Shown here piece by piece: positions 51,654 through 60,326 of a DNA stretch of 64,000 nucleotides. Positions within the stretch are counted from its first letter, which is position 1. Every line of letters starts with the position of its first letter. The notes below the pieces were generated by a model that was not told where the DNA came from, did no database searches, and saw nothing but the letters and a program-made list of their open reading frames with translations. Made by a program: the position numbers and the translations under genes. This stretch comes from Parabacteroides sp. PM6-13 (GTDB lineage: Bacteria > Bacteroidota > Bacteroidia > Bacteroidales > Tannerellaceae): positions 1-64,000 of the forward strand of contig NZ_JARXWF010000017.1 of NCBI RefSeq assembly GCF_029892605.1, in the 5' to 3' direction.

Positions 51654-52217
51654 GTGCGAGAGGTGTACTTACTTGAACAATTAAAACGAGGTGATAAGCA
51701 AGCGTTTACCGACCTATTTCAACGCTACTACAAAGACCTGGTACTGTTTGGAGGAGAAATCCTGCATGACCGGGTTGCTTGTGAAGATATTGTTCAATCC
51801 ATCTTCTTAAAACTATGGAACGAAAGAGAAAACCTTTCCATAGAAACTTCCCTGAAAGCTTTTTTATTGCGATCCGTCCGCAACGCCTGCATCGATGAGA
51901 TACGTCATGGGCAGGTAAAATATGAGCATGCGGATTATGTGCTCAACCACCATGCGCTCTTCGAAATGGATACGGAACATTATATATTGTATTCCGACCT
52001 GCAGCAGCACCTGGCGGAGGCCCTGGAGAAAATGCCTAAAGAATACCGGGAAGCATTCGAGATGCATCGTTTTGAATCGTTAAAATACAAAGAGATTGCA
52101 GGACGTCTTCAGGTCTCGGAACGAACGGTCGAAGTACGTATAAGCAAAGCTATTCAGTTCCTGAAAGGCGAATTGAAAGACTTTTTGTTTCTATTGTTAT
52201 TATTGGGAATTGATTAA
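51654..52217 (+). CDS. ECF-type RNA polymerase sigma factor
   Basis: A 187-residue sigma factor. Region 2 is AFTDLFQRYYKDLVLFGGEILHDRVACEDIVQSIFLKLW; region 4 is ALEKMPKEYREAFEMHRFESLKYKEIAGRLQVSERTVEVRISKAIQFLK. The promoter lies inside the longer frame, so the real start must be the GTG at 51654 or the GTG at 51663; no ATG is available. It is followed by a FecR anti-sigma gene and by SusC with an STN domain, the standard cell-surface-signalling arrangement. Confidence 0.93.
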   Translation: MREVYLLEQLKRGDKQAFTDLFQRYYKDLVLFGGEILHDRVACEDIVQSIFLKLWNERENLSIETSLKAFLLRSVRNACIDEIRHGQVKYEHADYVLNHHALFEMDTEHYILYSDLQQHLAEALEKMPKEYREAFEMHRFESLKYKEIAGRLQVSERTVEVRISKAIQFLKGELKDFLFLLLLLGID

Positions 52218-52268
52218 AATATGTTATTCCGGATGTGGTAAACCACCCGGAAAACGTCATGTATATAG

Positions 52269-53321
52269 ATGAAAACAGGCAGGATGGAAAAAGATCAAAT
52301 AGATATACTTATTCTGAGGTTTCTGGAAAAGAAAGCAACCCCGGAAGAGTGTGGCATACTGGAAAGCTGGATTGAAGAAAATGCGGACAACCGTCGTTAT
52401 TTTCAACAAACCAGTAATCTATGGCATGCCTATAATCCGGCATTGGATCCGGATCTGATCGACCCTGCCCGAGCGGAAGCAAAAGTAATCCGGCAAATCC
52501 ATAAAACAGGCTCCTCTAAAAATATATGGTTCTACTGGCAGCGCATAGCCGCCATATTGTTTATTCCTTTATTATTCTTGTCGGCCTATCTGTTTTATGA
52601 CAAATGGAATGATCCGCTGTATGAATCTTTCCAGGAGGTAACCGCTCCTTACGGCATGATTTCGCAGGTGAATCTGCCGGACGATTCAAAGGTGTGGCTC
52701 AACGGAGGGAGTACACTGAAATATCCGCTTCGTTTCCGGGCAGGCAAGAGAAATGTATCGCTCACGGGAGAGGGCTATTTTGAAGTAGAAGCCGACAGGA
52801 ATAAACCTTTTACGGTAGAGACGCCCTATAATAAAGTGGTTGCCACCGGAACAGCATTCAATGTCAACGCCTATGAAAGCGATCAGTTTACGTCGATTAC
52901 TCTGGCAAATGGGAAGGTCGATGTATGGCTGGAAGGCAAACCAGCGATTGCAATGAAGCCGGGCGATCAATTCAGCCTCAACAAAGAAAACAACCAATAC
53001 ACCGTTACGCAAACCGATCCCTATAAATGGTATGCCTGGAAAGACGGATTGATGATCTTCCGCGATGATCCGTTAGGGTATGTATTCAAACGGCTTGAGC
53101 AAACCTTCAACGTAGAGATCGTTGTCAAGGAATCGGGAATTGAGGAGGCACCCTATCGCGCCACGTTTGAAGAGGAATCACTCAATGAGATCCTGCGTTT
53201 GTTGGAACTGTCGGCTCCAATCCGCTTTTTCTACCTGGAGAGGGAGAAGAACGATGATGGCTTGTTTGGAAAACAACAAATTGAAGTAGGAAGAAAAGAG
53301 GCCAAAAAAGCAGGGAAATAG
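52269..53321 (+). CDS. FecR-family anti-sigma factor
   Basis: A 350-residue inner-membrane protein. The cytoplasmic N-terminal part (1-80; LILRFLEKKATPEECGILESWIEENADNRRYFQQ) should bind the sigma factor. One helix (about 92-108, IAAILFIPLLFLSAYLF) precedes a periplasmic FecR domain (PYGMISQVNLPDDSKVWLNGGSTLKYPLRF, then LTGEGYFEVEADRNKPFTVETPYNKVVATGTAFNVNAY). The C-terminal DUF4974-like part is TFEEESLNEILRLLELSAPI. It relays the SusC STN signal to the sigma factor. A terminator follows. Confidence 0.94.
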   Translation: MKTGRMEKDQIDILILRFLEKKATPEECGILESWIEENADNRRYFQQTSNLWHAYNPALDPDLIDPARAEAKVIRQIHKTGSSKNIWFYWQRIAAILFIPLLFLSAYLFYDKWNDPLYESFQEVTAPYGMISQVNLPDDSKVWLNGGSTLKYPLRFRAGKRNVSLTGEGYFEVEADRNKPFTVETPYNKVVATGTAFNVNAYESDQFTSITLANGKVDVWLEGKPAIAMKPGDQFSLNKENNQYTVTQTDPYKWYAWKDGLMIFRDDPLGYVFKRLEQTFNVEIVVKESGIEEAPYRATFEEESLNEILRLLELSAPIRFFYLEREKNDDGLFGKQQIEVGRKEAKKAGK

Positions 53322-53354
53322 TCGGCTATATAACCTGTTTTCATCTAATAAAAG

Positions 53355-53389
53355 AAAAAAAATCACATTTTCGATGTGGTTTTTTTTTG
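53355..53389 (+). terminator. Terminator after the FecR gene
   Basis: AATCACAT, loop TTTCG and ATGTGGTT form an 8-bp stem (one G-U pair) with flanking A and T runs of seven or more. Confidence 0.85.
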
Positions 53390-53516
53390 CCGAAACGTCA
53401 TTTATATAGTAACGAGATTCTAATACATGTATAAACTTTAAATCATGATGCCTATGAAGTAAACCGGTTCGTATCACTACTATCAGTACCCGTTTACCGC
53501 CAATCTCCATATAACG

Positions 53517-53549
53517 AAAAAGGAAAGGTGTGCGAGACCTTCCCTTTTT
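53517..53549 (+). terminator. Terminator-like hairpin upstream of susC (possible attenuator)
   Basis: AAAAAGGAAAGGT and ACCTTCCCTTTTT pair at 12 of 13 positions around GTGCGAG, ending in a T run. It lies inside the leader, 60 bases before the SusC ATG, where it could stop transcription early. Confidence 0.65.
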
Positions 53550-53608
53550 AATGTTTAGCGGTAAAAAGTTTTCAGTAAACCTTATTGTCTTACTAAACAA
53601 ACAAATGT

Positions 53609-56600
53609 ATGAATTTTCATAAGTATAAAAAAATACAACGACATTATTTTGTCACAAAAGTGTTTCATATTATGCGCTTATCCATTCTTTTTCTAATACT
53701 GGGAATCACCATAGCTACGGGATCGAATATGTATTCCCAAACAACAACGCTAAATCTTCGCTTGGAAAATGTATCCATCGAAGAAGTGATCAACAACATT
53801 GAAGAACAAAGCGATTTTCGTTTTCTCTACAACAAACGGATGGTCGACGTGGAGCGTAAAGTCTCCATCGCCGCGGAAGGCGAAACCATCTCGGCTATTC
53901 TCGACAACCTCGTCGAACAGGCCGATATCTCCTACACAGTCAGCGACCGGCATATTGTATTGAATAAGAAAGGGGCGTTCGCTCCCGATCTTTCATTCCC
54001 ACAACAGGGGCAGACAAGAGTTACCGGCGTCATTGTCGACAGAATGGGCGAACCTGTTATCGGAGCCAATGTCGTAGAGAAAGGCACTTCAAACGGTGTA
54101 GTGACCGACATAGATGGGAATTTCTCTATCCTGGTTCCCGATGAGACGACCCTGCTTATCTCCTATATTGGTTTTAAGAACCTGGAAATCAAAGCCAACC
54201 CGAATGCTCCGATGAAGATCGTATTGGAAGAAGACAACCAAATGCTCGACGAGGTAGTGATCGTAGGGTTTGGTACGCAGAAGAAGGTAAACCTGACAGG
54301 AGCCGTTGGCGTATTGACCGGCGAAGAGATTATGGAACGTCCCGTATCGAATGCGACACAGGCTTTGCAGGGATTGGTGCCGGGTCTTAACATCGACGTA
54401 ACCAACGGTAGCTTAGAGAGCCGCCCAAGCATCAATGTACGTGGAACAACCACCATCGGAGAAGGCACCAGTGGCGACCCACTGATCCTGATCGACGGCA
54501 TGGAAGGTGAGCTGCATAGCATCAATCCGCAGGACATTGCCAATATCTCTATCCTGAAAGATGCTGCTGCCTCCTCTATTTACGGATCACGCGCTCCATT
54601 CGGGGTGATCTTAATTACCACCAAAAGCGGGGGTACGGATGGAAAAACAACCATCAACTACAACAACAGCTTCCGCACAGGAAATCCGATCAACAAGAAA
54701 CACATGATGAATTCCGTACAGTTTGCCACTTGGATCAATGATGCCCTAACTAATCGTGGGAAAGCAGTGCGTTTCAACGAAAGCTATATGGATCGGTTGA
54801 TCACCTGGCAAAACGCAACACCTTACGCACCGGGACAACGTATCACCTCCGACGGAACCATCGTCTATTCACTGGAAGCACAACCCAGCGGACAGTGGCT
54901 CGGCGGATTCTCGACCGGTGCGGACGATGTGGACTATTATGATGAAGTCTACAAAGACTGGACCTTCTCACAGGAACATAATGTAAGCGCCAGCGGAGGA
55001 AACAAGAAATTCAACTACTATGCCTCAGGTAGCTTCTTTGGTCAGGACGGACTTATCCGTTTGGGTGAAGAGTCATTGCAGCGCTTTACCGCCACGACCA
55101 AGATCAGCTCCGAATTAACCAACTGGTTGCGCATGAATATGAACGTACGTTTTACACGCGAAGACTATGTTCGTCCCTCTGCCCTGACCGATAATTTATA
55201 TAACGTCCTGGCTTCGAAAGCCTGGCCGATCCTGCCTCTATACGACCGTAACGGACATTATTATTATAGTGATGATACGCAGGTAGCAGCCCTTGCCGAA
55301 GGTGGTTCCGACAAAAAACAGACCGACCATATTTATTTTCAGACAGGCTTTGTGATCGAACCGGTGAAGAACTGGCTGACCCATGTTGACTTCAACTACC
55401 GCATCAAATCGGCAAACCGCCACTGGGATAGTCATATGCTTATGAACCACGATATCAACGAGAGTCCTTATATCCGTAAGACCAGCTCAAACGTGCATGA
55501 GGACTTCCTGAGAGAAAACTATTACAATTTCAATGTACGTACCGAATACTCCTTGACATTGGCAGACAACCATAACCTGCACGCCTTGGGAGGTTTTCAG
55601 GCAGAAAACCTGAAACAGACAGCGTTCGGCTTGCAACGCAATGGCATTATGATCACATCCAAACCGGAGGTGGACTTAACAAACGGATTGGATATTAACG
55701 GCAACCCGATCACTCCGTCTGTAAATGGCGCACGCAACGAATGGGCTACCGCCGGATTCTTCGGACGACTCAACTACGATTACATGGGTAAGTATCTGTT
55801 GGAAGTAAATGTGCGCGCGGACGGTTCGTCCCGTTTCCGCAAAGGGAACCAATGGAAAACATTCCCTTCGGCCTCTATCGGTTGGAACATCGCCCGCGAA
55901 AGCTTCTTTGAATCGCTGCAAGGAACGGTTGACCAGTTGAAACTTCGTGCCTCTTACGGTACGTTAGGCAACCAGAATACCACCAACTGGTATCAAACAT
56001 TCCAGACACTGACAGCCACTTCGGCTAATGGTTCCTGGTTGCAAGGAGGACAGAAGACCAACACGGCCTATGCACCGGGACTCGTTTCCGAATCGCTCAC
56101 CTGGGAGACCATCGAAAGTTATAATATCGGGCTCGATTGGGGTTTGTTCCGTAATCGCCTCTCCGGTTCTTTCGATTACTATGTACGTAATACGAACAAT
56201 ATGGTGGGAGCGGCTCCTGCACTACCCGCTCTATTGGGAACAGATGTGCCTAAAACCAACAATACCGACTTGCAAACGAAAGGTTGGGAGTTAACGCTTC
56301 AGTGGAAAGATGCTTTGAAAAACGGACTTTCTTACTCAGCTAAGTTATTGCTTTCCGACTCTCAATCTAAGATTGTGCGCTATCCGAACAACCCGACCAA
56401 CTATATCTGGACCTATCTCGAAGGACGTCCGATGAACGAGATCTGGGGTTTTGAAACATTAGGTCTGGCAAGAACCGACGAAGAGATGCAGGCTCATTTA
56501 GCCACCTTGCCGAATGGCGGACAGGATGCCTACGGCTCGGACTGGAAGGCTGGTGACATCATGTATAAAGACCTGAACGGAGATGGAAAGATTTCAAAAG

Positions 56601-57172
56601 GGAGTGAAACATTGAACGACCCAGGCGACCGCACCGTTATCGGGAACAGCACACCGCGTTACCGCTTTGGTATCGACCTGAATGCCTCGTGGAAAGGATT
56701 TGATATGCGTATCTTCTTCCAGGGTGTGATGAAACGCGACTTCTGGCAGGGTAGTGTCTATATGTTTGGTTTTACCGACAGTGGATTATGGAGCGCCGCC
56801 GGTATTACCGGAGTCGACGATTACTTCCGTAACGAAGACACCTGGTCGGTTCAGGAGGGCTATCGCCAGGCTAACCTCGATGCTTACCTGCCCCGTCCGA
56901 TGGAGGCGAACAAGAACACACAGGCGCAGTCGCGCTATCTGCAGGATGCCTCCTATATCCGTCTGAAGAATCTGCAGATCGGTTACACCCTACCCTCCTC
57001 TCTTACCACCAAGTTTGCCATGCAGAAGGTGCGCCTCTTCGTGTCGGGAGAAAACCTCTGGACAGGCACAAAACTTGTGAAACAGTTCGACCCGGAAACA
57101 ATCGGAACCCGTAACGGGAACGGATACCCCTTATCGATGACTTTATCCGGTGGTTTAAGTATAACCTTTTAA
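53609..57172 (+). CDS. SusC/RagA-family TonB-linked outer-membrane protein with STN domain
   Basis: A 1187-residue outer-membrane importer. After a signal peptide ending ATGSNMYSQ comes an STN domain (about 48-120, LENVSIEEVINNIEEQSDFRFLYNKRMV), which signals to FecR. A carboxypeptidase-like Ig domain follows (about 130-205, VTGVIVDRMGEPVIGANVVEKG), then a TonB-box-like DEVVIVGFGTQKKVNLTGAV, the plug (VSILKDAAASSIYGSRAPFGVILITTK) and a barrel ending GGLSITF. It works with the SusD lipoprotein next door. The ligand could be a glycan or a glycoprotein; no degradative enzyme is encoded nearby. Confidence 0.96.
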   Translation: MNFHKYKKIQRHYFVTKVFHIMRLSILFLILGITIATGSNMYSQTTTLNLRLENVSIEEVINNIEEQSDFRFLYNKRMVDVERKVSIAAEGETISAILDNLVEQADISYTVSDRHIVLNKKGAFAPDLSFPQQGQTRVTGVIVDRMGEPVIGANVVEKGTSNGVVTDIDGNFSILVPDETTLLISYIGFKNLEIKANPNAPMKIVLEEDNQMLDEVVIVGFGTQKKVNLTGAVGVLTGEEIMERPVSNATQALQGLVPGLNIDVTNGSLESRPSINVRGTTTIGEGTSGDPLILIDGMEGELHSINPQDIANISILKDAAASSIYGSRAPFGVILITTKSGGTDGKTTINYNNSFRTGNPINKKHMMNSVQFATWINDALTNRGKAVRFNESYMDRLITWQNATPYAPGQRITSDGTIVYSLEAQPSGQWLGGFSTGADDVDYYDEVYKDWTFSQEHNVSASGGNKKFNYYASGSFFGQDGLIRLGEESLQRFTATTKISSELTNWLRMNMNVRFTREDYVRPSALTDNLYNVLASKAWPILPLYDRNGHYYYSDDTQVAALAEGGSDKKQTDHIYFQTGFVIEPVKNWLTHVDFNYRIKSANRHWDSHMLMNHDINESPYIRKTSSNVHEDFLRENYYNFNVRTEYSLTLADNHNLHALGGFQAENLKQTAFGLQRNGIMITSKPEVDLTNGLDINGNPITPSVNGARNEWATAGFFGRLNYDYMGKYLLEVNVRADGSSRFRKGNQWKTFPSASIGWNIARESFFESLQGTVDQLKLRASYGTLGNQNTTNWYQTFQTLTATSANGSWLQGGQKTNTAYAPGLVSESLTWETIESYNIGLDWGLFRNRLSGSFDYYVRNTNNMVGAAPALPALLGTDVPKTNNTDLQTKGWELTLQWKDALKNGLSYSAKLLLSDSQSKIVRYPNNPTNYIWTYLEGRPMNEIWGFETLGLARTDEEMQAHLATLPNGGQDAYGSDWKAGDIMYKDLNGDGKISKGSETLNDPGDRTVIGNSTPRYRFGIDLNASWKGFDMRIFFQGVMKRDFWQGSVYMFGFTDSGLWSAAGITGVDDYFRNEDTWSVQEGYRQANLDAYLPRPMEANKNTQAQSRYLQDASYIRLKNLQIGYTLPSSLTTKFAMQKVRLFVSGENLWTGTKLVKQFDPETIGTRNGNGYPLSMTLSGGLSITF

Positions 57173-57184
57173 TACGACGAAACG

Positions 57185-59218
57185 ATGAAATTGAATATGA
57201 ATATAATTAAGACGGCATTGGCTGTCATGATAATGAGTGGCACATTCATTTCCTGCGATGACTTTTTGGACAAAGAACCCCCTTCCTATATCGTACCGGA
57301 AGACTATTACCGTTCGGAAGACCAGGTGCAAGCCTGTGTGAATGCTCTTTATACCGATGTGTTGCCATCCCACGGAGGAAGCTATGGCACGTTCCAAACG
57401 GATGGACATACCGATAACCAGGCTTTCACAGGAGCCAGCACCCGCTACGCTTCCGGACAATGGAAGGTAGGTATCGACAATGGTAACTGGTCTTGGGGAA
57501 CTATCCGCAATATTAATTATCAGTTGAATACGATTCTGGGGCGTTACGAAAACAAAGAGATCACAGGGTCGGATAAGAACATCCGCCATTATATCGGTGA
57601 ATTGTATTTCCTACGCGCCTATCGTTACTTCACATTGTTGCAACAATGGGGCGACCTGCCGATTGTGAAAGAGGCGTATCCCGATAATGAAGAGATATTG
57701 ATTGCTGCCAATAAGCGTATGCCCCGCAACGAAGTGGCCCGCTTTATCCTGGAGGATCTCGATACGGCGATCAGCTATATGAGTGATAACTTCGACGCAC
57801 GCCGTACCCGGATATCTCCGGATGCTGCTCAGTTGGTGAAGTCGCGCGTGGCTTTGTTCGAAGGATCCTGGCTGACCAATTTCAAAGGCACTCCTTTTGT
57901 ACCGAATGGCGAAGGATGGCCGGGAAAAGCAAAAGAGTATAATGCCAATTATCAATACCCATCGGGCGATATCGACAATGAAGCGAAATACTTCTTCACC
58001 GTGGCTGTAGAAGCAGCTGAGAAGGTAGCGGAAAAATACAAAGGCGACCTGGTGAAAAATACCGGTACGATTCCTCAATCGGCTTCCGATCCGGAGAACC
58101 CTTATTTCAAACTGTTCGGTAACATCGACATGTCGGGCTTCAAAGAGGTGCTTCTGTGGAGAGAATATGACCGTGGACTGGGTATTCAGAACCATGTGGA
58201 GACTTCGGTCAACCGGGGTAATATGGGTATCGGGGTGACGCGTAGCTTGGTGGAAGGATTCCTGATGGCCGACGGCAAACCGGTTTATGCAGCGCACGAT
58301 GGCTTTAGCTACAACGACGAAACATTGACCACTGTTCGCACCAACCGGGATCCGCGCTTGACGATCTTCCTGAAAGAACCCGGACAGGTGAATGTTTACA
58401 AGAACATGGACGACCGCATTGGGGATATGTTCGTGGAGATCGAACCGACACCGGATATTACCAACGGAGCAAGCGACCGTGTCTACACCACCGGATATAC
58501 CCTGCGCAAAGGAGGTACATTCGACAAAGCCTTGGCCGGAAATCATAAAGGATATACCGCTTCCATTACCTTCCGGGCGACAGAGGCCTTATTGAACTAT
58601 ATGGAGGCACAGTATATGCTCTCCGGAAACATAGGCGCCGGAAAAATCCTGGAATATTGGAAGATCATTCGCGCATGCGCCGGATTTAGCGGAACAGCCC
58701 TGGATCCGAACGTGACCATCGCCGCGACGGAAATAGAAAAAGAGAAGCTGGACTGGGGTGCCTACACCGCCGGACGTTTATTGACCGACCCGGTATTGTA
58801 TAATATTCGTCGCGAGCGCCGCTCGGAACTGATGGCAGAAGGACTGCGCTGGATGGATTTGATTCGCTGGCGTTCCTTGGATCAGATGACTACCGTGCGT
58901 TATCATATTGAAGGATTCCACCTGTGGAATACCCCTATGCAGGATTGGTATAAATTCACGGCGACAGATTACAATGGTAGTTCATCAGCTAAAGTATCCA
59001 GCCCGGAACTGAGCGAATACCTACGTCCGTATGAAAAGAATATGACCTCGGGTAATTTATACAAAGACGGGTATACCTGGTCGATGGCGCATTACCTGGA
59101 ACCGATGCCAATCAGACAGTTCCTGTTGACCTCTTCGGATCATGAAACAATCGAATTGTCACCATTGTACCAAAACCCCTACTGGCCGACAACAGCCGAC
59201 CAGGCAGCGGAGAAATAA
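57185..59218 (+). CDS. SusD/RagB-family nutrient-binding lipoprotein
   Basis: A 677-residue surface lipoprotein with lipobox TFISC. SusD features are CDDFLDKEPPSYIVPEDYYRSEDQVQACVNALYTDVLP and YIGELYFLRAYRYFTLLQQWGDLPIV, with the C-terminal block RRERRSELMAEGLRWMDLIRWRSLDQM. It lies 12 bases after SusC and should form a lid on its barrel. At 677 residues it is longer than starch-type SusD (about 550), suggesting a different binding surface. A terminator follows. Confidence 0.96.
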   Translation: MKLNMNIIKTALAVMIMSGTFISCDDFLDKEPPSYIVPEDYYRSEDQVQACVNALYTDVLPSHGGSYGTFQTDGHTDNQAFTGASTRYASGQWKVGIDNGNWSWGTIRNINYQLNTILGRYENKEITGSDKNIRHYIGELYFLRAYRYFTLLQQWGDLPIVKEAYPDNEEILIAANKRMPRNEVARFILEDLDTAISYMSDNFDARRTRISPDAAQLVKSRVALFEGSWLTNFKGTPFVPNGEGWPGKAKEYNANYQYPSGDIDNEAKYFFTVAVEAAEKVAEKYKGDLVKNTGTIPQSASDPENPYFKLFGNIDMSGFKEVLLWREYDRGLGIQNHVETSVNRGNMGIGVTRSLVEGFLMADGKPVYAAHDGFSYNDETLTTVRTNRDPRLTIFLKEPGQVNVYKNMDDRIGDMFVEIEPTPDITNGASDRVYTTGYTLRKGGTFDKALAGNHKGYTASITFRATEALLNYMEAQYMLSGNIGAGKILEYWKIIRACAGFSGTALDPNVTIAATEIEKEKLDWGAYTAGRLLTDPVLYNIRRERRSELMAEGLRWMDLIRWRSLDQMTTVRYHIEGFHLWNTPMQDWYKFTATDYNGSSSAKVSSPELSEYLRPYEKNMTSGNLYKDGYTWSMAHYLEPMPIRQFLLTSSDHETIELSPLYQNPYWPTTADQAAEK

Positions 59219-59240
59219 GTAACTCTAAAATCACGTTTGT

Positions 59241-59276
59241 AAAAGGCCATTCCCGCTTGTTGGGGATGGCCTTTTT
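59241..59276. terminator. Bidirectional terminator after susD
   Basis: AAAAGGCCATTCCC pairs with GGGGATGGCCTTTTT around a short loop, with A and T runs on either side. It serves both the susD and HEAT-repeat transcripts, which converge here. Confidence 0.88.
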
Positions 59277-59285
59277 ATATTTCTA

Positions 59286-60317
59286 TTATTCTTCCAACAG
59301 CTGCCGAATGGCAGCCCGTTCATCGTCGGTGGTGGCTTTTTCCAGGACGATTTGTAGGGCTTCACGGGCGGCTTCACGGGCAAGGGGTTGTCCGTTTTGG
59401 TAGGCGGTGGTGAGTAAAGGGAGGGCGTCGGGCGCTCCGGTGGTTGCCAAGGCAGTGTAGTAGAGGTGTTTTTTATTTTCTCCGGCCAGGATCATGCGCC
59501 GAGTTACTGCGTCAAAGCGGGTGGCAGGATCCTGTACATCCAATGAGGCCATAACCGCCTGCTGCAAATAGGGAATAGCATCCTCTTCGGCTGATTCCAG
59601 CATGCCAGCAAGCAGGGTGAAGTCTTTTGCTGAAACAACATCTTTCAAAGCGACGAGAGCCGCCTTCCGCACGGCCGGGGAGGCAGACTTAAGCTGATCG
59701 AACACCGTATGCACATTGGCATTTGCCCTGCGCTCAGCCAGGAGCTCCAGGCCGGCTATCTTCCCGGCGTCAGCTGCTTGTGGGATCGCACGCGCTACTG
59801 CCCGGTCGATATCTCCCGGAAAGGTAGATAGTGCCTTTTGTGCAATGGTTACCTCTTCATTGTCGGGACTACTGAGCATACCACTCAACACACCTATGAA
59901 ATCGGGATGGCCGATCGCAGTCATCGCTTGGGCAGCAGCCTCTTTCACGTGGTTATCGGGTGTTTTCAACTGATTGGCCAAGACCTGCGTGCCCGGTAGG
60001 TCGAACTTGATCTCCAGGCGCTGCAGTTTCTCTTTTTTCTCCAGATCGGCGGCTTCTTGGGTTATCCATTGTAGAATATCCGTTTTCACCTCCGGTTTGG
60101 CTTTTATCATGGCTTTATAGACATCGATATACATCGGTGTGTCCGCATAAGGCGATGCCGCTTCGAATGCGGTCGCACGCTGCGTGCGATCCGGACTCTT
60201 CAAGGCAGCGAGCAATTGCTTGGTAGCCGCTGCCTCAGCCTTATTCTGTGCATATACGCTTGCGAAAGTTCCCGGCAACAACAGAAACAACAACAAATAG
60301 AAATAACGGATATTCAT
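59286..60317 (-). CDS. Exported HEAT-repeat protein
   Basis: A 343-residue protein with a signal peptide (YFYLLLFLLLPGTFASVYAQ) and a solenoid of helical HEAT-type repeats (for example DNHVKEAAAQAMTAIGHPDFIGVL, DNEEVTIAQKALSTFPGDIDRAV, SPAVRKAALVALKDVVSAKDFTLL). Such repeats bind proteins; no catalytic residues are visible. It probably acts in the periplasm or on the cell surface. It follows the HerA-like gene by 9 bases on the same strand and is likely co-transcribed. Function unknown. Confidence 0.85.
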   Translation of the reverse strand: MNIRYFYLLLFLLLPGTFASVYAQNKAEAAATKQLLAALKSPDRTQRATAFEAASPYADTPMYIDVYKAMIKAKPEVKTDILQWITQEAADLEKKEKLQRLEIKFDLPGTQVLANQLKTPDNHVKEAAAQAMTAIGHPDFIGVLSGMLSSPDNEEVTIAQKALSTFPGDIDRAVARAIPQAADAGKIAGLELLAERRANANVHTVFDQLKSASPAVRKAALVALKDVVSAKDFTLLAGMLESAEEDAIPYLQQAVMASLDVQDPATRFDAVTRRMILAGENKKHLYYTALATTGAPDALPLLTTAYQNGQPLAREAAREALQIVLEKATTDDERAAIRQLLEE

Positions 60318-60326
60318 AATGCCTGA

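Larger units (their letters stand above)
53322..53608 (+). other. susC leader region
   Basis: The gap between FecR and SusC holds the FecR terminator, a six-codon frame ATG ATG CCT ATG AAG TAA at 53445-53462, a terminator-like hairpin at 53517-53549, and a 59-base tail before the SusC start. A consensus -7 box is not evident, which fits a promoter used by the ECF sigma factor. Confidence 0.7.

Noticed and set aside
57611-58546. Minus-strand open frame of 311 codons
   Set aside because: It is antisense to the SusD gene and shows no recognisable domain.
51654-59218. Complete polysaccharide utilisation locus
   Set aside because: No glycoside hydrolase, lyase or esterase gene lies next to the SusC/SusD pair; only uptake and signalling genes are present.
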